A stretch of DNA of 64,000 bases from Thamnaconus septentrionalis (Eukaryota; Chordata; Actinopteri; Tetraodontiformes; Monacanthidae): assembly GCA_009823395.1 (NCBI GenBank), contig CM020517.1, forward strand, positions 15,965,501-16,029,500, written 5' to 3'. Numbering within the stretch: the first letter of the stretch is position 1; each line of letters opens with the position of its first letter. The translations under genes were made by a program, and so were the position numbers. Below the pieces are notes generated by a model. That model worked only from the letters and a program-made list of their open reading frames with translations. It was not told where the DNA came from and ran no database searches. This document shows, one piece after another, positions 28,545-43,100 of the stretch.

Positions 28545-31500
28545 CAGGTATCTGCAAGTCATTAAGATAAGGTGGACACATTAGGGAAGCTGATGAGTGG
28601 ACGTGGTATCAGCTTGGCGACTGTCTGCTATGCGGCTGACATGTCTCAGGGCCCAGCGTGCTTCATTTTCCTCTTTCGGGCTGCTGCTGCTGTGTTGCAG
28701 GGCGGGAAAATGCCAAAGGAATGGAAAAAAGGGGGGTGTGGGGTTGAGATTTGAGAGGGTACTGGGAGGAGGGTCGGGTCGGTTCCTGAATAGCTGGGGA
28801 AGAAAGTGCGGCTGAGAAGCTCTGAATAGCAGCACCAGCTTTTCATTATGGTGATGAATTCCTCCAATCCCTGATATGTGCGATCTTTTCATGAGCTTCC
28901 CGACAGCCTTGTTTTCACATGGATTTTGTAAAATGTACTTTCACAGTGCGACGGTCACCGACCGAGCCGGCCTGGGGACTTGTGATTATAAAAGATCAAT
29001 CTGTTCAGCCAGTTTCTCTGTGAAAAGAAAAAAAAAAATCAGTGCGCACTCTTTGTTTTCTCCTTGGAGGGAAACCTTTTTTTTTTTTTTTGTGAACCGG
29101 AGCGGGTTGAAAATAACCAGCCCCCCCAACTCATTCCTAGCTCCCTCCCCTTTGCAGGAGAGGTTACATCACTCCCAGATCTGGAAGATTCTCACATTCA
29201 GCCATTGAGCCATTTCCCTAAGAACCAAGAATGAGATATTGTGTGAGTGAGTAGCTGCGTTCCATGACAGTTTTTCACAAAATAAAAGCCATATTTCAAA
29301 AATTTCGACAAAGTACAGTTGGGATTTGCAGGTTTTGAACGATTGAATGGTCCGAAGCGCATAAGCCATAATTCTCGTTCCTCCTCCGTCCAAATATAAC
29401 GCGCCATTTTCACTTGAAATTAACTGGTCAGGAGACATCACGTCCGCTGACGTGTAAACGCGAAAAAAGTGTTTCCATGACACTTTTGCGGTCTACCTCT
29501 ATATGGATACGTCTTAAAAACCTTTTAGCCATGTTTGAGAGGTTTTTCTAAGTTTAGGCATTTCCATGTACCAGTTTTTTATTGCGATATTTAGGTTTTG
29601 CTAAATTCTATGGGTAATGGAAACGCAGGTAGTTGGTGTGTGTGTGTGTGTGTGTAAGAGAGTGTGAGAGTGAGAGATAGCCTTTTGTTCCCGTTGTTTT
29701 CCACACAGCCCTTTGTCGACGTGCCGCTCCGACATATCGACATCAATTATTCACCCCACCGTGGTCTTTACTGTGCCGTCCCAAACGCAGTGAGGGAAGA
29801 CAATGGGCCGTCACGGTGGGTTGCCATAGGCACGGACAGCCCCTGGGAACAGCTGATTAGCAAACTCTGTGTGCAAACCATGTCCGCACACACGGTAGCG
29901 TCAGATCTGTCAAGGCGCTGCCGCTCGTCGCCGTTCTGGCTCTGGGGCCTCGTAGAACCTCGTCTGCCCGCTGGCTGCAAACCCTTCGGCTGCCGCTGTT
30001 TATAGCAACTGTCGTCAGCACTGCTGCAGTAACAATTGGGCCACGGTGTTTGTGAAGAGTTTATATTACCCTCACCTAAGTGTGACTCACGCCCTCTCTC
30101 GCGTTGACCCTTGACCCCTCATTGCAGTAAAGGCAGAAAGGGTAGGGACGCACCGATACCACTTTTTTATTTTTACAGAATGAGTATTTGCATTTCAGTA
30201 CTTACAGATACTGACTTCTCGATGAGGCCATTCAACATGATAGAATTACTGTGATTTTATTTTTCCACAGATGTTCTGTTATTGGAACAACATTCCTCAG
30301 CGGGCTTTTCTAGAACAAGGTGACTGTCACAAGTTTCACTGCAGTGCACAAACACAAATTTGACAACATTTGTCATAAAGATGCATACACAACTGGCATT
30401 GGTGTCGTGGTATCGGCACGTATTTTACGAGTAGAGTACTCAACCCTGGTATCGGTACCGATACCTGATACTGGTATTGGTATCAGTGCATCCCTAAGAA
30501 AGGGTTTTGGTGTTGGTGCCCAGTGAAGAATCAGGCTTCAGATGATCCAGCATGTGGCCAGTGCTGGTCAAGATGGTTGTTGTGGTCAGACCTGTCACCT
30601 CATGGCAAGAAGGCTGCGAGTTTGATTCCCTGGCCTGGGTCTTTATGCAGTTTCCGTAGAGCCTCCACCTTCTCCCTGGGCTCTTTGCAGGCAATCCAGC
30701 TTCCTCCCACGTTCTGAAGGACACGTTAGGCTAATTTAGAACTCCCAACTTATCTGTAGGCGTGCCTCTCTGTGTGGCCCTGCAATAAACTTGCAGCTCC
30801 ATCCGGACCTTAAATGTGCAGGATTGGAGAATTGGAAATGACGGATGGAGATCTGTTCTTGTTTGTTTATACAGCCCAAAAAAGAAATGCTCATTAAATC
30901 ATATTCCACTCGAGGTTTTCGCAGACTCGAGTCCTCCTGCCCGTCTCCATATGATCCGACGCCGCGATGGACCCCGAATATAAAAGAGTCGACAAACACG
31001 CGCGCTCTCTGTCCACGCAGCTTGCCAAGGTCGCGCCAGCCAGATGCGAGGCCCTTCTGGAGCTCCATCGCTGCTCCTTGCCAGCATCGACTGCTGCCAG
31101 TAAACAGGCCGGTCAAGTGCTTTTAAGGCTGGAACGGCACCAGGGTCTCATCTGTGTTTATTCAACACAACACCTTCAGCACAAGCCCGCTGGAAACCAT
31201 GGAGATGGACTGTGACCTTGGTGAGGATTAAAAAACAGAAGAAGCAGAAATGGCGCTCGGGATGTTTGTGGTCCGCAAGTCGATAAAAAGCATTGTATCC
31301 AAAAACCTCAGGAGTCACCACCGTGTTTCTAATTTCACATCTTTGTGCCTCAGTTTTGTTCTGTCCGGTTTTGTGTCTGCTCCTGCCGATAACAAACTGT
31401 TCACTTCAAGAATGCTCCTGAATGCGCCACAATGAAGCCATAAGCATTGTGCAAAACCGACCGCGTTTGCTTGTGGGACAGAACTGCAGCGGCGTTGTCT

Positions 31501-34500
31501 CTGCAGGAGCCACTCGGCTATTGGGCAGCGATAGAAAGGTCCTTGGGAAGAGCTGCTGATGTCACGGTGGCACCATTTCTGAAGTATGTGGTGATTAGAT
31601 GTGTGAAAATAATTGTCTTTTTTCACTTTAGTTGCTTGCTCTGGTGGTTTTACTTTAGCTTTTGTTCTGTTTTTTTGTCAAGTGCACAGATGGTGGATAT
31701 AATAATAAATAATGGGATATTGAGGCATAATTTGCTTATTGCATTTGAAGATTCAAACAAGCCATTCTCCTTCCCCTTCCTTGTCTCTTCTGTAAGTTTT
31801 AATTGTAAAATCAGTAAAGGAGTTAATATTTTCCATACGTGGATGTCTTCTGAGGAAAGGCTTAGTTTTACTGCCTGCTCGGAGAAGGAACAGCTTACCT
31901 TATTTGTGCTGCCTGGCCAGGAAGGCAGTGGCTAATGAGGCATTTCTCTTGCGAGCTCAAGAACAGGAAGTGGGGGGCCACCCTAGAGCAACACAGATCA
32001 GAGACTTTGAAGTTTTGATCCCAGCTGAGAAGTCTCGATAGTTCACAGACTGTTATGTTTCACTGTGGCGGTACAAGTTGCTGCAGGAATTTCCCCCACC
32101 AGAGCAGGACACAGCGGAGATACGAGGCCCTTTGCTCTCCCTCTCCCCTTACAGCATCATCAGCACTGTCAGAGGAGGCGTTTGACCCCTTCTGATGAGG
32201 AGAATCTGCCCAGTCACAGCTTCAGTAACTTCATGAGCCTAAACATGATCCACGCTGCTTGTGTTTCACGTGCCGCGTGTAGCACCTGATCGTAGAGAGT
32301 AGGGTGGCCGACCGGGACGTCTTCCCTTACTGGAACGGTGTACCGTTATTGGGAAGATACACAAGTGTCCAACTTACCCGGGGATTCCTCCACCTTCCTG
32401 TATTGAGAACCATTGCTGCTTCATTTCCATAGGCTGTAATGTTTTGCATCAGTTTTAAAGGCCCTCGCCGTGCAGACGATTGCTGCCACGCGTCGTTGGT
32501 GTGGGACGTTGAAGTGTCGCACTGGCGTTGTGTTGTCATGTTTGTGCTAAAGGGTGGTGCTCAGCTGTCTAGACATCTGATCACGGGCAATTACGACCGG
32601 CTTCATTTTGGTTTAAAAATCTGTGATATTTGGCTCACGGTTTGCCTGGTTTATTTTCTATACTTATTAAAGCAAATATCCGTGGGTGAAGACAGTGAGT
32701 CTCTTTCAGTTGACAGCCTGGAGCTTCCAGGATGAGGGAATAGGTGCAAGTTTGTGTTTGGAACAAAACTTGTGATTGGTTGTTGTTAATGCTGATGGGC
32801 ATCCAGGCTGTTTTCTTTTCCCATCTATTTGGATTTGATCTCATAACCAGACCTCTGTCCTGTTTCCTTTTTTAGAACCTCAGCTGATTCTTAGTCACAC
32901 TGCCTCTGCACTGAGCTTAAAGAGAGGAGTTCCTTAAAAACCCTTCACTTAACTCATGTCCTTGCCTTAGCGGATTTTTCTCTGAAACCGGCGTAAGCCT
33001 CTTTCAGCGTCCAACTTTCCACAGGAACTGGCGGTTCTTAGGCAGCTGTCGTGCGCAATAGGCATGTGTCTGGCTGGAGGTTTTTATGTGTTGAAGTGAT
33101 GTCAGCCTGAGTCAGAGCCACACCAAGGATGTGATGCGTTTCCAGTGCCCAGCAGCCACTGGTTCTCTCCCATTCTCGCAGTTTGTCTGCGGTCAGTGAC
33201 TGGAGGACTCGCATCCGCCCACTCACCTCTTCAGTCATGGGCCAGTCACTAAGTTTTTAATCGTACTGTAATACTCATCTATCGCTAATAGTCTGTCAGT
33301 TTGAGTACCTACAGCAAGTTGGATGCTTGATTTCTAACAAGCAACACTTTAGGCGAAATCTTTCATGTTACCACCTAAAGGGAAACTGATAGTAGCTGCG
33401 TTTCCATGACAGTTTTTCGCAAAATGAAAGCGATATTTCTAAAATCTCGCCAAAGTACAATTGCGAATCATTTCCATTGAACGGTGACTGAAATATTGAA
33501 CACTTTTCAAAATACATGCAGGCAATGAGAGAAGAAAGCTTAAGCCATTAGTTTTTTTCTTGCTACACGCTCTGAACCGTCTTTTTATCAGTATTTTTCA
33601 GAGTGTCTTTGAAACGCACTAGTGAAACGCAGCACATGATAAGGACAGCGGCAGTTGTCCCTGCTGTTTTCTGGCTCATTATTTCTGCTTCAGATAAACT
33701 ACGTACGTTGCATCCTGGTCTGTTGTTCAGTAACTGTTTCTGACCTCCAGCTCCACTCAAGACATATGACAGGGATTATGGAAATGATTAATCTTGTAAA
33801 CGTGTAATTTTCTGAGAAGTCCGGGGCAGATTCCCCACCTCACCCCACCCCCTGACTAAAACCACCGACTTCTGGTTCTCCTGCTCAGTCTATTCCTAGT
33901 CCAAACCGTAACCCTCCTGCAACAGTTGTCCAGTGCTCCCGCTATGACGTTGCCATGGCTTCTCTTTTTTCTTCTCGCTGACATTCCTGTTGGGTGTCGG
34001 AGCCGCAGCGAGAAGGCTGCAGCGCCTGTCCTACCTCGTCAATTCCTTATTCGGTCAAAGTGTGCCTTTAACTCGCTGAGCAGCCCACCCTAATTTTAGA
34101 ATATGGAATTGGGGAGGCGAAGGCTGGGACCTCCTGTGTAACTAAAATTAGGACGTGAGCAGAGACGGGCAGGGCCCAGCCAGCCTGAACAGGACCCATT
34201 GTCCTCGAATGCTGAGTGTGTTGACTGTCTTTCCAGTGAGCCGTTGGAGAAATGGAAAGTTCCCCTGTAAATAATGATGACGGATGGCCAAGCTAAGTTG
34301 CCTCCCGTTAGCATTTACTAGGCTTCCATAGGCATATGGTGGTCGGGCTATGCGTCATTTCCTCCAAATCAAGTTTGAAGCGTTCCTGTCTTTCAACGTC
34401 TTTTGGCACAAATGTTGCACTTTGCTGTATTTTATTTTGAGCCGCCTTAAAGAAGTGGAGTCGCAGTTTAGACTTGACTTGACTTTGGCATGATGCAAAT

Positions 34501-37139
34501 TTTCACGCCTTCTATAATTTGAAAACCAATCGCCAGCAACTTCAGATCTTGACACATGTATACCAGGTGATTATTGTCTTCCAGACGTAAGATTGACTTT
34601 GTATTATTTTTACTTTATATTTGGGATTTTGGCACCAAAAGATGATTATTTTTTCCATTTTCAATAGGATCGGGGCATTTTAGTCAGTGCTAAAAACTTG
34701 AACAGACCTGCACAGTGAAACGATAGTCTTAAGTGAAAATATCACGTTTCATTGTATTCTGGTTGCAGCCCTGTTCACAATCCAATCCATTTTATTTCTA
34801 AGTAACACAGCAAATCTGAACCTTTTGGCACAATGTTTAAAATAAATAGCACAACAATAGCAATCACTTGACTTTATGCTGCACATGACACACAGTGTGA
34901 TCCCGCAGATCCTTTCTGAAGCCGCAGTAAACTGGTAACCAGCGGGGAGGATAACAAGAGTTGTCTAATTTTTGCGGTTTATGGCTTCTCCCATAAATTG
35001 TTACAGGCACAGACTTGTGACAAAGATTCTTAAAAGCATCTGTTAAAGTGCAAATACCTTAAGTTAGCAGCACATGGCTTCTGACGTAATAGCAGCCTGC
35101 TCAGCTGGGGCTGCACTCCCACATTATTTGTATTGCAAACCCCATAATGCCTCAAAGCTCCAGTGTGTTTACATGAATATTATGTCCGGTCGATAATAAT
35201 CACACGCTTCACATGGTTGTCGTTATGCCGGCAGAGCCTCTACCTTAAGTGGGCGCTTAAAATATTCATAGGAAGAGAGTTTTAGGAAATGAAGTTGTAA
35301 TTAGTTCCTGCAGTAGCGTGAGGCTCCGCTGTCTTCGTACATTCATCCGAGTGCAACAGTTCCGACCTCACAAGAGGACGTCAGGTTCCGGAGGTGAGAT
35401 AACAAGGTACCACCCCATTGTGCTTGGAGCCCGACGGGTGAGTGGGGGGGATAAATGGAAAAGTCTCCACTCTCTCTTTCTCTCTCTCTCTCCCCCTTTG
35501 TTGTGGGAGACTTCATTCTTCCGCCGAGAGGCCACGCAGCTCTGGACAATGACTCAGAGATAACATCCGACTCGGCCATGACTCACAGCCTCGACGGAGA
35601 GGTGTGCGCGCCCGTGTGTGTGTGTGTGTGTCGTATAAAACAAACAGACAAATGTTGACTCGCCGTTCATTGGCTGAGCTGATACAGGCTTGGTAGTCCT
35701 CCGCTGGCCCCGTCTCGTCGGGACCAAGTCTGTTTTTTGAGGGCCGGCGGCGTTGGTTGTGGAAAGGTGACTCATTTTTGGTCACAGCAGGGATAATAGC
35801 TGCTGCCTGCACGCTGTGCTCTGCTTCTTCCAAAAAACACACCTCCTCAGGGGTTCAATCATTTATTGTGCGATTTCAATGCCCCTCGCCCCACCACCAC
35901 TACTTCCACCACCGTCATTCTGGTAACTGATGACGTGGCTCAAGCTCCATAAACAAGAAGCACATTGTGTTGTTTCTGTTTTAGGAGCGTCTCCAGAAGC
36001 TCTTTTCTGAAATAAAGGGGCCTTCTTTGGAAAAGTCGGAGAGTTTTCAGAGGAAACCCAACCCTCTTGGTGGGCGTCCACAGCACTCACGCGTGCTGTT
36101 GTGTTTCATTCCATTTCCATTTCTGTTTTAAAAGTTTATCCCGGTGCAGTTTTGACACAAGTCTCACTTGGATCCTTGCAGTGAAATATAGGGCGGATAA
36201 AACGCTAACAGCTGCTGTGTCACGGGCAGCGGAGCTCCGACCATCATCATCTTTATCATCCTCACCTTCATCCTCGTCGTCCTCCCCTTAAATAAACAAC
36301 CACCCACTTTGGCGGGAGTAGCAGGACATTTCTGGAATAGTTTCTCCCCCTTGTCTCCAAATGCCCAGCCCCCCCCCTCCATTCCTCCGCCCCTCCCTCC
36401 ACCCCTCCTCCCTCGCTCCTCCCCTCCCCCACTTGACTTCGCAGTGAGGCCCAGGAGAAGGGGAACGGGAGGAAGAAACAAGCAAACAGCGCGTGGCCTG
36501 TTAAGCTTCAGTCTCGCCTCCTCCGTTTAACTGTTTGTTTCCGCTGTCTTCCAACTGTCGGCGATATCGCACCCCCCCACCCCACCCCACCACCACCACC
36601 ACCACCACCACCTCACCCCGTCTTTGCTTTTCCCTGCAAACGTTTCACTTGCGATCTGCCCTCCTTTGAGCGAGCGTGCTCTGCTGCTGCTGCTCTCTCC
36701 GAGAACAGAGGAGCAGAAAAAAAAGAGAAAAGGTCTCTGTCAGCTGCCGCGGCCTCCTTCTTTGGCCTCTGGAGGAGCGGGATTTGCTGCTGAGCTCGGG
36801 AGTTAAAGGGCCTCGTGGAAGCGAAGCGTTTGATGATCAAAAGTGACACGAGGCATTATAATCATAAAGGAGGAGCTCGCTTCGGATGTTTTTAACCTGA
36901 GAACCGGTAATCCGCCCCCCCACCCCACCACCTCCACCCCCACATGTCCTCCGTGTCAAGGCCAGCCAGTTCCATGGGAACAGTCGCCGCCCTCCAGTCG
37001 GTGCTGAACACTCTGCTGTAGGTGCGGCGCTTTGGTGGAAGTGGAGCTGTACTGCTCAGATGGCTTTTTTTCATTTTGGAGCAGAACTTTATTGGTATTT
37101 AAACTTAAACATACACACATCATGTCACAAATCACAGCT

Positions 37140-37170
<31 letters not shown>

Positions 37171-40100
37171 TTTTTTTAAAATATACAACCAAGGTTCCTT
37201 TCCCTACTTCCCTCATCTTTCCATGGTTTAGGCAGTGTCCTCCAGAAAACACCCGACACCCACATAATCAAAGAATGGAGTCCATATGTCGTCACATCAC
37301 CTTCAGCCCAGTATGTCAAGTACTCCATGGGCATCACATTGAATAGGACCTTGTGCCAGTCAGAGAGTGTTGGCGGCTGATTTGACATCCATTTTAACAA
37401 TATGCCTCTAATGTGTTCTGACACCCTGGACCCTCGACTTGGCTCTCGGAACCTCGATCAACCCGACGTATCATTTACCAAATCCCTGCCCCCCACACCC
37501 CCTCCAGAACTGAATGAAACGAGATGAAAAGAGGACTTCATGTGGGCGAACAAAGGCAGTGCATCCAGCGCCAGCTTTTCAGATATTGAATTCAGAGAAT
37601 TGTTTTGGTGGGTAGAGGGCGAGGGAGGCGGGGGGTGGTGAGGTGGCTGCAGTACAATGGGAGCCAACAGGAAGATCAAACGGAGCCGTCCCACTGGGCT
37701 GCTCAGTGGACAACAGCGACCGGCCTGTCACAACAGCGAGGGGCAGCCGGACTCCAGAACAAAGCCCTCTACAGATGACCCGGAAGAACATCTCACGCTG
37801 GACACACTTTTAACCACGTGCTTGTTCAGCTCCTAATTTGTAACAATGGAAATCTTATCTTGGAAAATGTTATTGTATTATACAAGATAAATGAGTAGGT
37901 GGCTTTTTTTTGATAGCCTAGTTTCTAAGACGGTGCGGAACTTAATAATCCAAGCAATAAAGAAAGTTGGTGATAGTTAACTTAAATTAAAGATTATGTA
38001 AATAAACTATAAAAAAAAAAGCAGGTACAAATACAGCAATAAATTAAATTTGACAAGTAGAAAAACAAACTTTGTAAGTTTGTCTGCTCCCTATGCATCC
38101 CTCTTTCATTCATCACTATTCCTGCAAACAGAGGCTGATGTCTTGTAAGATATTGCAGAAAATCAAACTGTTCCCCCTGCTATCTTTCATCTCTATTTCC
38201 ATATTTGGCCAAGAGGAGGACGATACCAGATGGAGGCTCGCGACGGACAGGAGGAGACGTCTCCCATTGTTCCCAGCAGCCTTCCATCTATTGATTTCCT
38301 CTCTGACAGAAAACCGCCGCGATTGTTGTCGTTTTCTCCTCAATTTGAACGAAGCCAACCGTTCCGTCGCTCTTCCAAATTGGAAAAAACGACTTTAAAT
38401 TGTTGAAATAAGCTTTGAAATTTCCTCAAATGAATGCGGTGGTGCTTTGCGATTCACCATCGCTCATTAAATTAAGACGCCGCGTGTCCGTCGGCAGCGA
38501 TGCTCGTTACTCGGCCTTGTGTTTGTGCGTCGCAGCAGAAGAGGGAGTGAGGCACCGTCGCTGCTCCTAATCACTGCAGACGTTTCCTCTGAGCCCTGAG
38601 ATACCAGTGCTACACATTTTAAAGGGAGGAAGCGTGCTGGAGCTTTTGAGACTTGTTGGAATGGTGGTGGGCTGGGCGGGGTTCGGGGGCGGGGGGGGGG
38701 TTGGTTTCACCCTCATTTGAGTGTACTTGAGTAGTCTTTTCCAGGGCAACCTCTCGTCTGCATGAAAGAGTCATTGTCTGAAACTGGCCCTCTTTGGCTG
38801 AGTGCAGTAAAAAGACTCCAGGATAGAAAGGCCGTGCCCTATCACGCTCACCAGCTGCGTTTCCACTGCCCCCTACTATTGCGCAAAACCTAAATTTCAC
38901 TGTAAAAAACTGGTCATGGAAACACCTAAACTACATTTTATCACATTTATTTTGCGAAAAAATGTAATGGAAACGCAGCTTACAGAGGCCGCTCGCTTTT
39001 CACCTCAGGCAAAGTGCAGTCAGTTTTAAAAATCGTTGTGTTGCGTTGGGCGCTCTGGTGTGTTACGCTTGCGCCCGCTCAGTCCGGGAACTTTCCACCC
39101 CGTAATGGTTTCTCCTTGTCGGATTCAAGTGGCGTCATTTGTGTACTCAAGTCTTCAGGAATGTTGTCCACAGCGGATTCTGTTACTTTCGCTCACCTGC
39201 TCTGTCTTTGTTGTCCAAAGGCGGGGAGTGATGGAGAGAGCATCGGCAACTGCCCTTTCTCCCAGAGGCTCTTCATGATCCTGTGGCTCAAAGGAGTGGT
39301 CTTCAACGTCACCACGGTGGACCTCAAGAGGTAAGACCACCGTGCAAACCCCTCCATCCTGGGCTTCTCGTCCTTCTCTTGTAGCGTCGGGGGTCAAACT
39401 CTGGCCCGCGGGCCAAATTTGGCCTACAGTGTAATTATATTTGGCCCGTGAGGCCGTGAGCTATCCCGCCGGTGTTATACAGCACATGTACCGCTAATAC
39501 TACAAATCCCAGAATGCTCTGCTGGTATTTTGGCGTGGCAATCAGCACGGGACGTTAAATGAAGGATATTATTATTATTATTATGTTATGACTTCATTGG
39601 TTTATTATTGTTATTTTATTTTTAAATGTATTATTATCCTGTAGAAAAAGGTCACTGTTGAAATTCAAACCAGAAGGCTGCAAATAAAAAAAGAAGAATA
39701 TTATGTCCAAGTTTTACATTTTGCCGTTTGAGTTTGAGTTTCACACCGCCGTCTTACATGGAACCTTCACAACTATTCCAGAAAGAAATATGTAGTTTGA
39801 ACTACTAAACAGACAAAGATAAACGCAAAATCTACACACACACTTCAGGCCATGTGTGTATTTGTTCGCTACAAATTACTGCCGTCTTCCTCTTTGATTA
39901 GCCTTCTGCAGATTTGTTCTTCTGTTTTCCATGGAGGCCCTCGGCGACCATGTAGCACTTTGATCTGGCCCCGCCCCCTGACACACTCACTGCTTCCCCA
40001 CTGCTTATTTGGTTTTCCCATGCCCCTTTCCCAGACTGGGGAAAATCTTAGAAAACTAAACAGCTCAGACTTGGGAGAAGCTATTTTAGGCTCTACATTC

Positions 40101-43100
40101 TGTTCCGCGTACTTCCTGCCCAGTGTTTAATGGGCGGCGTGTTATTTTTCAGCAGTGATCCACACAGGTCCTCTGCAATTTCGTGCGCAATTTATCTTTT
40201 TTTTTTTTTCCTCCTCAAACCAGCAATGAGCAAGTGTACTTTTTTTTTTTTTTTACATGCGAATTCCAGTTAAAGTGACTTATTATTTGTCTTTGTGAGT
40301 CATCAAAACACACCCTTATTTTGTATAAACAGTCTGTTGAACTTCTGCTTTTAATGGTCGGTCTCTATAATATGCGATTTCTGAGAGGAAACTCAGAGGA
40401 CACTGCCTGCAGACACAACCACAGCAGAGATTTACTTGATGAATAGTGCGTCTCTGCCTTTTTAAACTATAAAAACACATCAAGCTTTTTTTTTTTGTCA
40501 TTGTGCTTTTGCTCGTGCTTTTGCATTTGAGATGAGGATAAAGGCTGATGTCTATTTGCATATATTTGCATGTTCTCTGCTTGCAAAGGAAGACATCCTT
40601 TAACATATAAAACAACCCTTTGTTAAACTGCACTCATGCTCTAAGCTCAAAGTGGCTGAGCTCTAAAAATTTAGATTTTGCATTGCTTCTGCATTTCCAT
40701 CTGAGGAGAGTATTTCTCACCTGGCTAAAACGAAAAGTCCCTGAATTCACAAAACTCTCTCAGATCTCGGCTTTCGCACTTTCGTAATAACATCCATATT
40801 TTCAAGACGGCATTTTGCCGCCGCCCCCCCGCTTCCCCACTGATGTCAATCGCTTAGGGTGTCGCTTCCTCTTGCAATGCTTAAGGGCTGAAGTCACCTC
40901 CCGCATTGTTGGTGCCCTCAGCTGACCTGTTTGAATTGTTCCCATCAAGCAACTGTTGCGAACATTAACGGCACCAAAAGTCTGGCGGTACCTTTAGTTC
41001 AAACTTTAAATCTCAGCGGTATGGTTTTAAAATAAAATAGCAAATTTCGATTTGAGATTGAGATGTTCAGATTGTGCTTCAGAACACCTGCAGTCCAAAC
41101 CTACCGCGTGCAGTCTTGAACAGCGCCGTCCTGTAAGTTGAGCAGATATTTAGAATATTAGGTCTTTTTCAGTTAGAAACAGCTGCTTATGCCGTCGTCC
41201 CCAACACTTGTCTGCGCGGCTCGTGGAGCACATGCTCATCTTCGCCTGCATGTGTTGGTGTCATCTGCCTGCCAAAGACATCTGGTACAGAATGTGCTGG
41301 TTTGAAGGCTGCTGAGTGGAAGGAACACACAAATATGTTCGTGAAGACCGACACCACACAGCCACGCAGCCACACTCGCACAAAAGCGCTGAACAGCTGC
41401 AACTTGGATAAGGGGAATAACAACGTCAATGCAGTCTGTAACAAGGCCACAATAATGCATCTTTTGTCCCGCTCACTTATCGGTGACGATAAAAGCTGCT
41501 TGCGATTGGTCGCCCTGGTTCCCTGCGTGTCTGGATGTCGAGTGTGTCACTCGCTTCTGTTCGCTGTGACACGCTGAACTTGCTTTACTTCTCTTCCAGG
41601 AAGCCCGCAGACCTCCAGAACTTGGCGCCGGGCACGCACCCGCCCTTCATAACCTTCAATGGCGAGGTCAAGACGGATGTCAACAAGATTGAGGAGTTCC
41701 TTGAGGATGTCCTCTGCCCACCCAAGTGTGTACTTTCTCACCTCCGTTGCAGAATTTCGCACGATTCTACGCAGAGTTTTAGTATCTGCGAACCAAATTT
41801 CGAGTCAGTCCAGCTCCTCATGCTATTCTGACCTCCCTTTGGTAGAAGAACTTCACAAAGAATGTGCAACTGTGTGCAAACAATGCTCCTCCTGACTTGT
41901 GTCGTCTTTACTTTTCTTTTGTTTGCAAGGTACATCAAGCTCGGCGCAAGACACCCAGAGTCAAACACAGCTGGCATGGACATCTTCGCAAAGTTTTCGG
42001 CATACATCAAGAACTCCAAACCAGACGGCAACGAGGGTATGTCACAGTGTGTCGTCAACATTGTGTGGACAGAAGCTGAACGAGTGAATTGCAGGATGAG
42101 CAACTGAAAAATTCAAGGCAATTATGATGTATATAGAAAATTAAAAAGCCTTAATTTTGGCATGACTACACAGATTAAAAATGACTGGACTGACGCGTTT
42201 CAGCTCCTGTGTGTGTGTGTAAAATGTTTTCGTGACTGTTTGGATTTTACCCTGATGACGGCACAAAGCTGAAACCGCCCATTTTTTGTGCAAGGACTTA
42301 ACAGAATCTGTCAGCTGCTATGAATGCACCCCAACCAAAGAGCACCTGTTTTTTTTGACTAATTTTATTTGAAGGACCCAAGCAGGGCTCCTGCTTCTGT
42401 CTTCTTTCTTTCGTTGTGTGGACAGAGTTCTGCAGTTAGGAGTTCTGCCCTGATTGATTGGTTCGGTTCTTAGTTGGAACCACATGGTGCTGGTCCTTCC
42501 GCCTCCTTGTGCCCTCATGTTTGCTTCTCACTCGCTAGAGCTCACTGTAAAATAACACAAAACAAAAAAAACAGAAGTATGAACAAACCTGATCTCTCAA
42601 TTGCATCCCTGCTGATCCCTATTTGTGCAGGCTGCAGTCAGAGACAAGTCATAACTCAGCTTTCAGCAACAACACTGTTTTGCAATAATAGGAAAAATGC
42701 CTAGTATGTTACCCCGGCGGTCCGGCTGCATCGTGGACCAAGAAAATCTGTGGGATTGAAATATGTTTATCGTGCTCTTAAAAATGCCAAGATCCTGCCC
42801 TGTTTTAGTTGGCAGATGTCCACCCTGTGAAAATATTGAACCACGGCGAGCTGGATGTGAAAGCCAAGGCTGTGTCAACACAGTCTGGGGCTGAATCTCA
42901 CGCTTCACTGATAAGAAGCATGTCAAGTGTGATGTGGGGCGATTCCAATTCAGCAAATGTCTCATTGTTCCCATCAATTAAAATGCAATGGGTGTGATTG
43001 TGAGGTTCAGTCGTCCACAAACACGCAGTATGCCGCATGTTGAAGACCTGGCTCTTTCATAAATCTGCTTCCCCTGAAATTTTATTGTGAAGGCCGATTC

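Larger units (their letters stand above)
27750..39220 (+). other. clic4 intron 1, 11.5 kb
   Basis: Holds no gene I can support; open frames here are short and unrelated to each other. It contains several transposon relics annotated separately, microsatellites, C-rich tracts near 36.4-36.6 kb and TA/CT simple repeats. Its length and position at the 5' end make it a plausible host for regulatory elements, but I can point to none directly. Confidence 0.7.
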
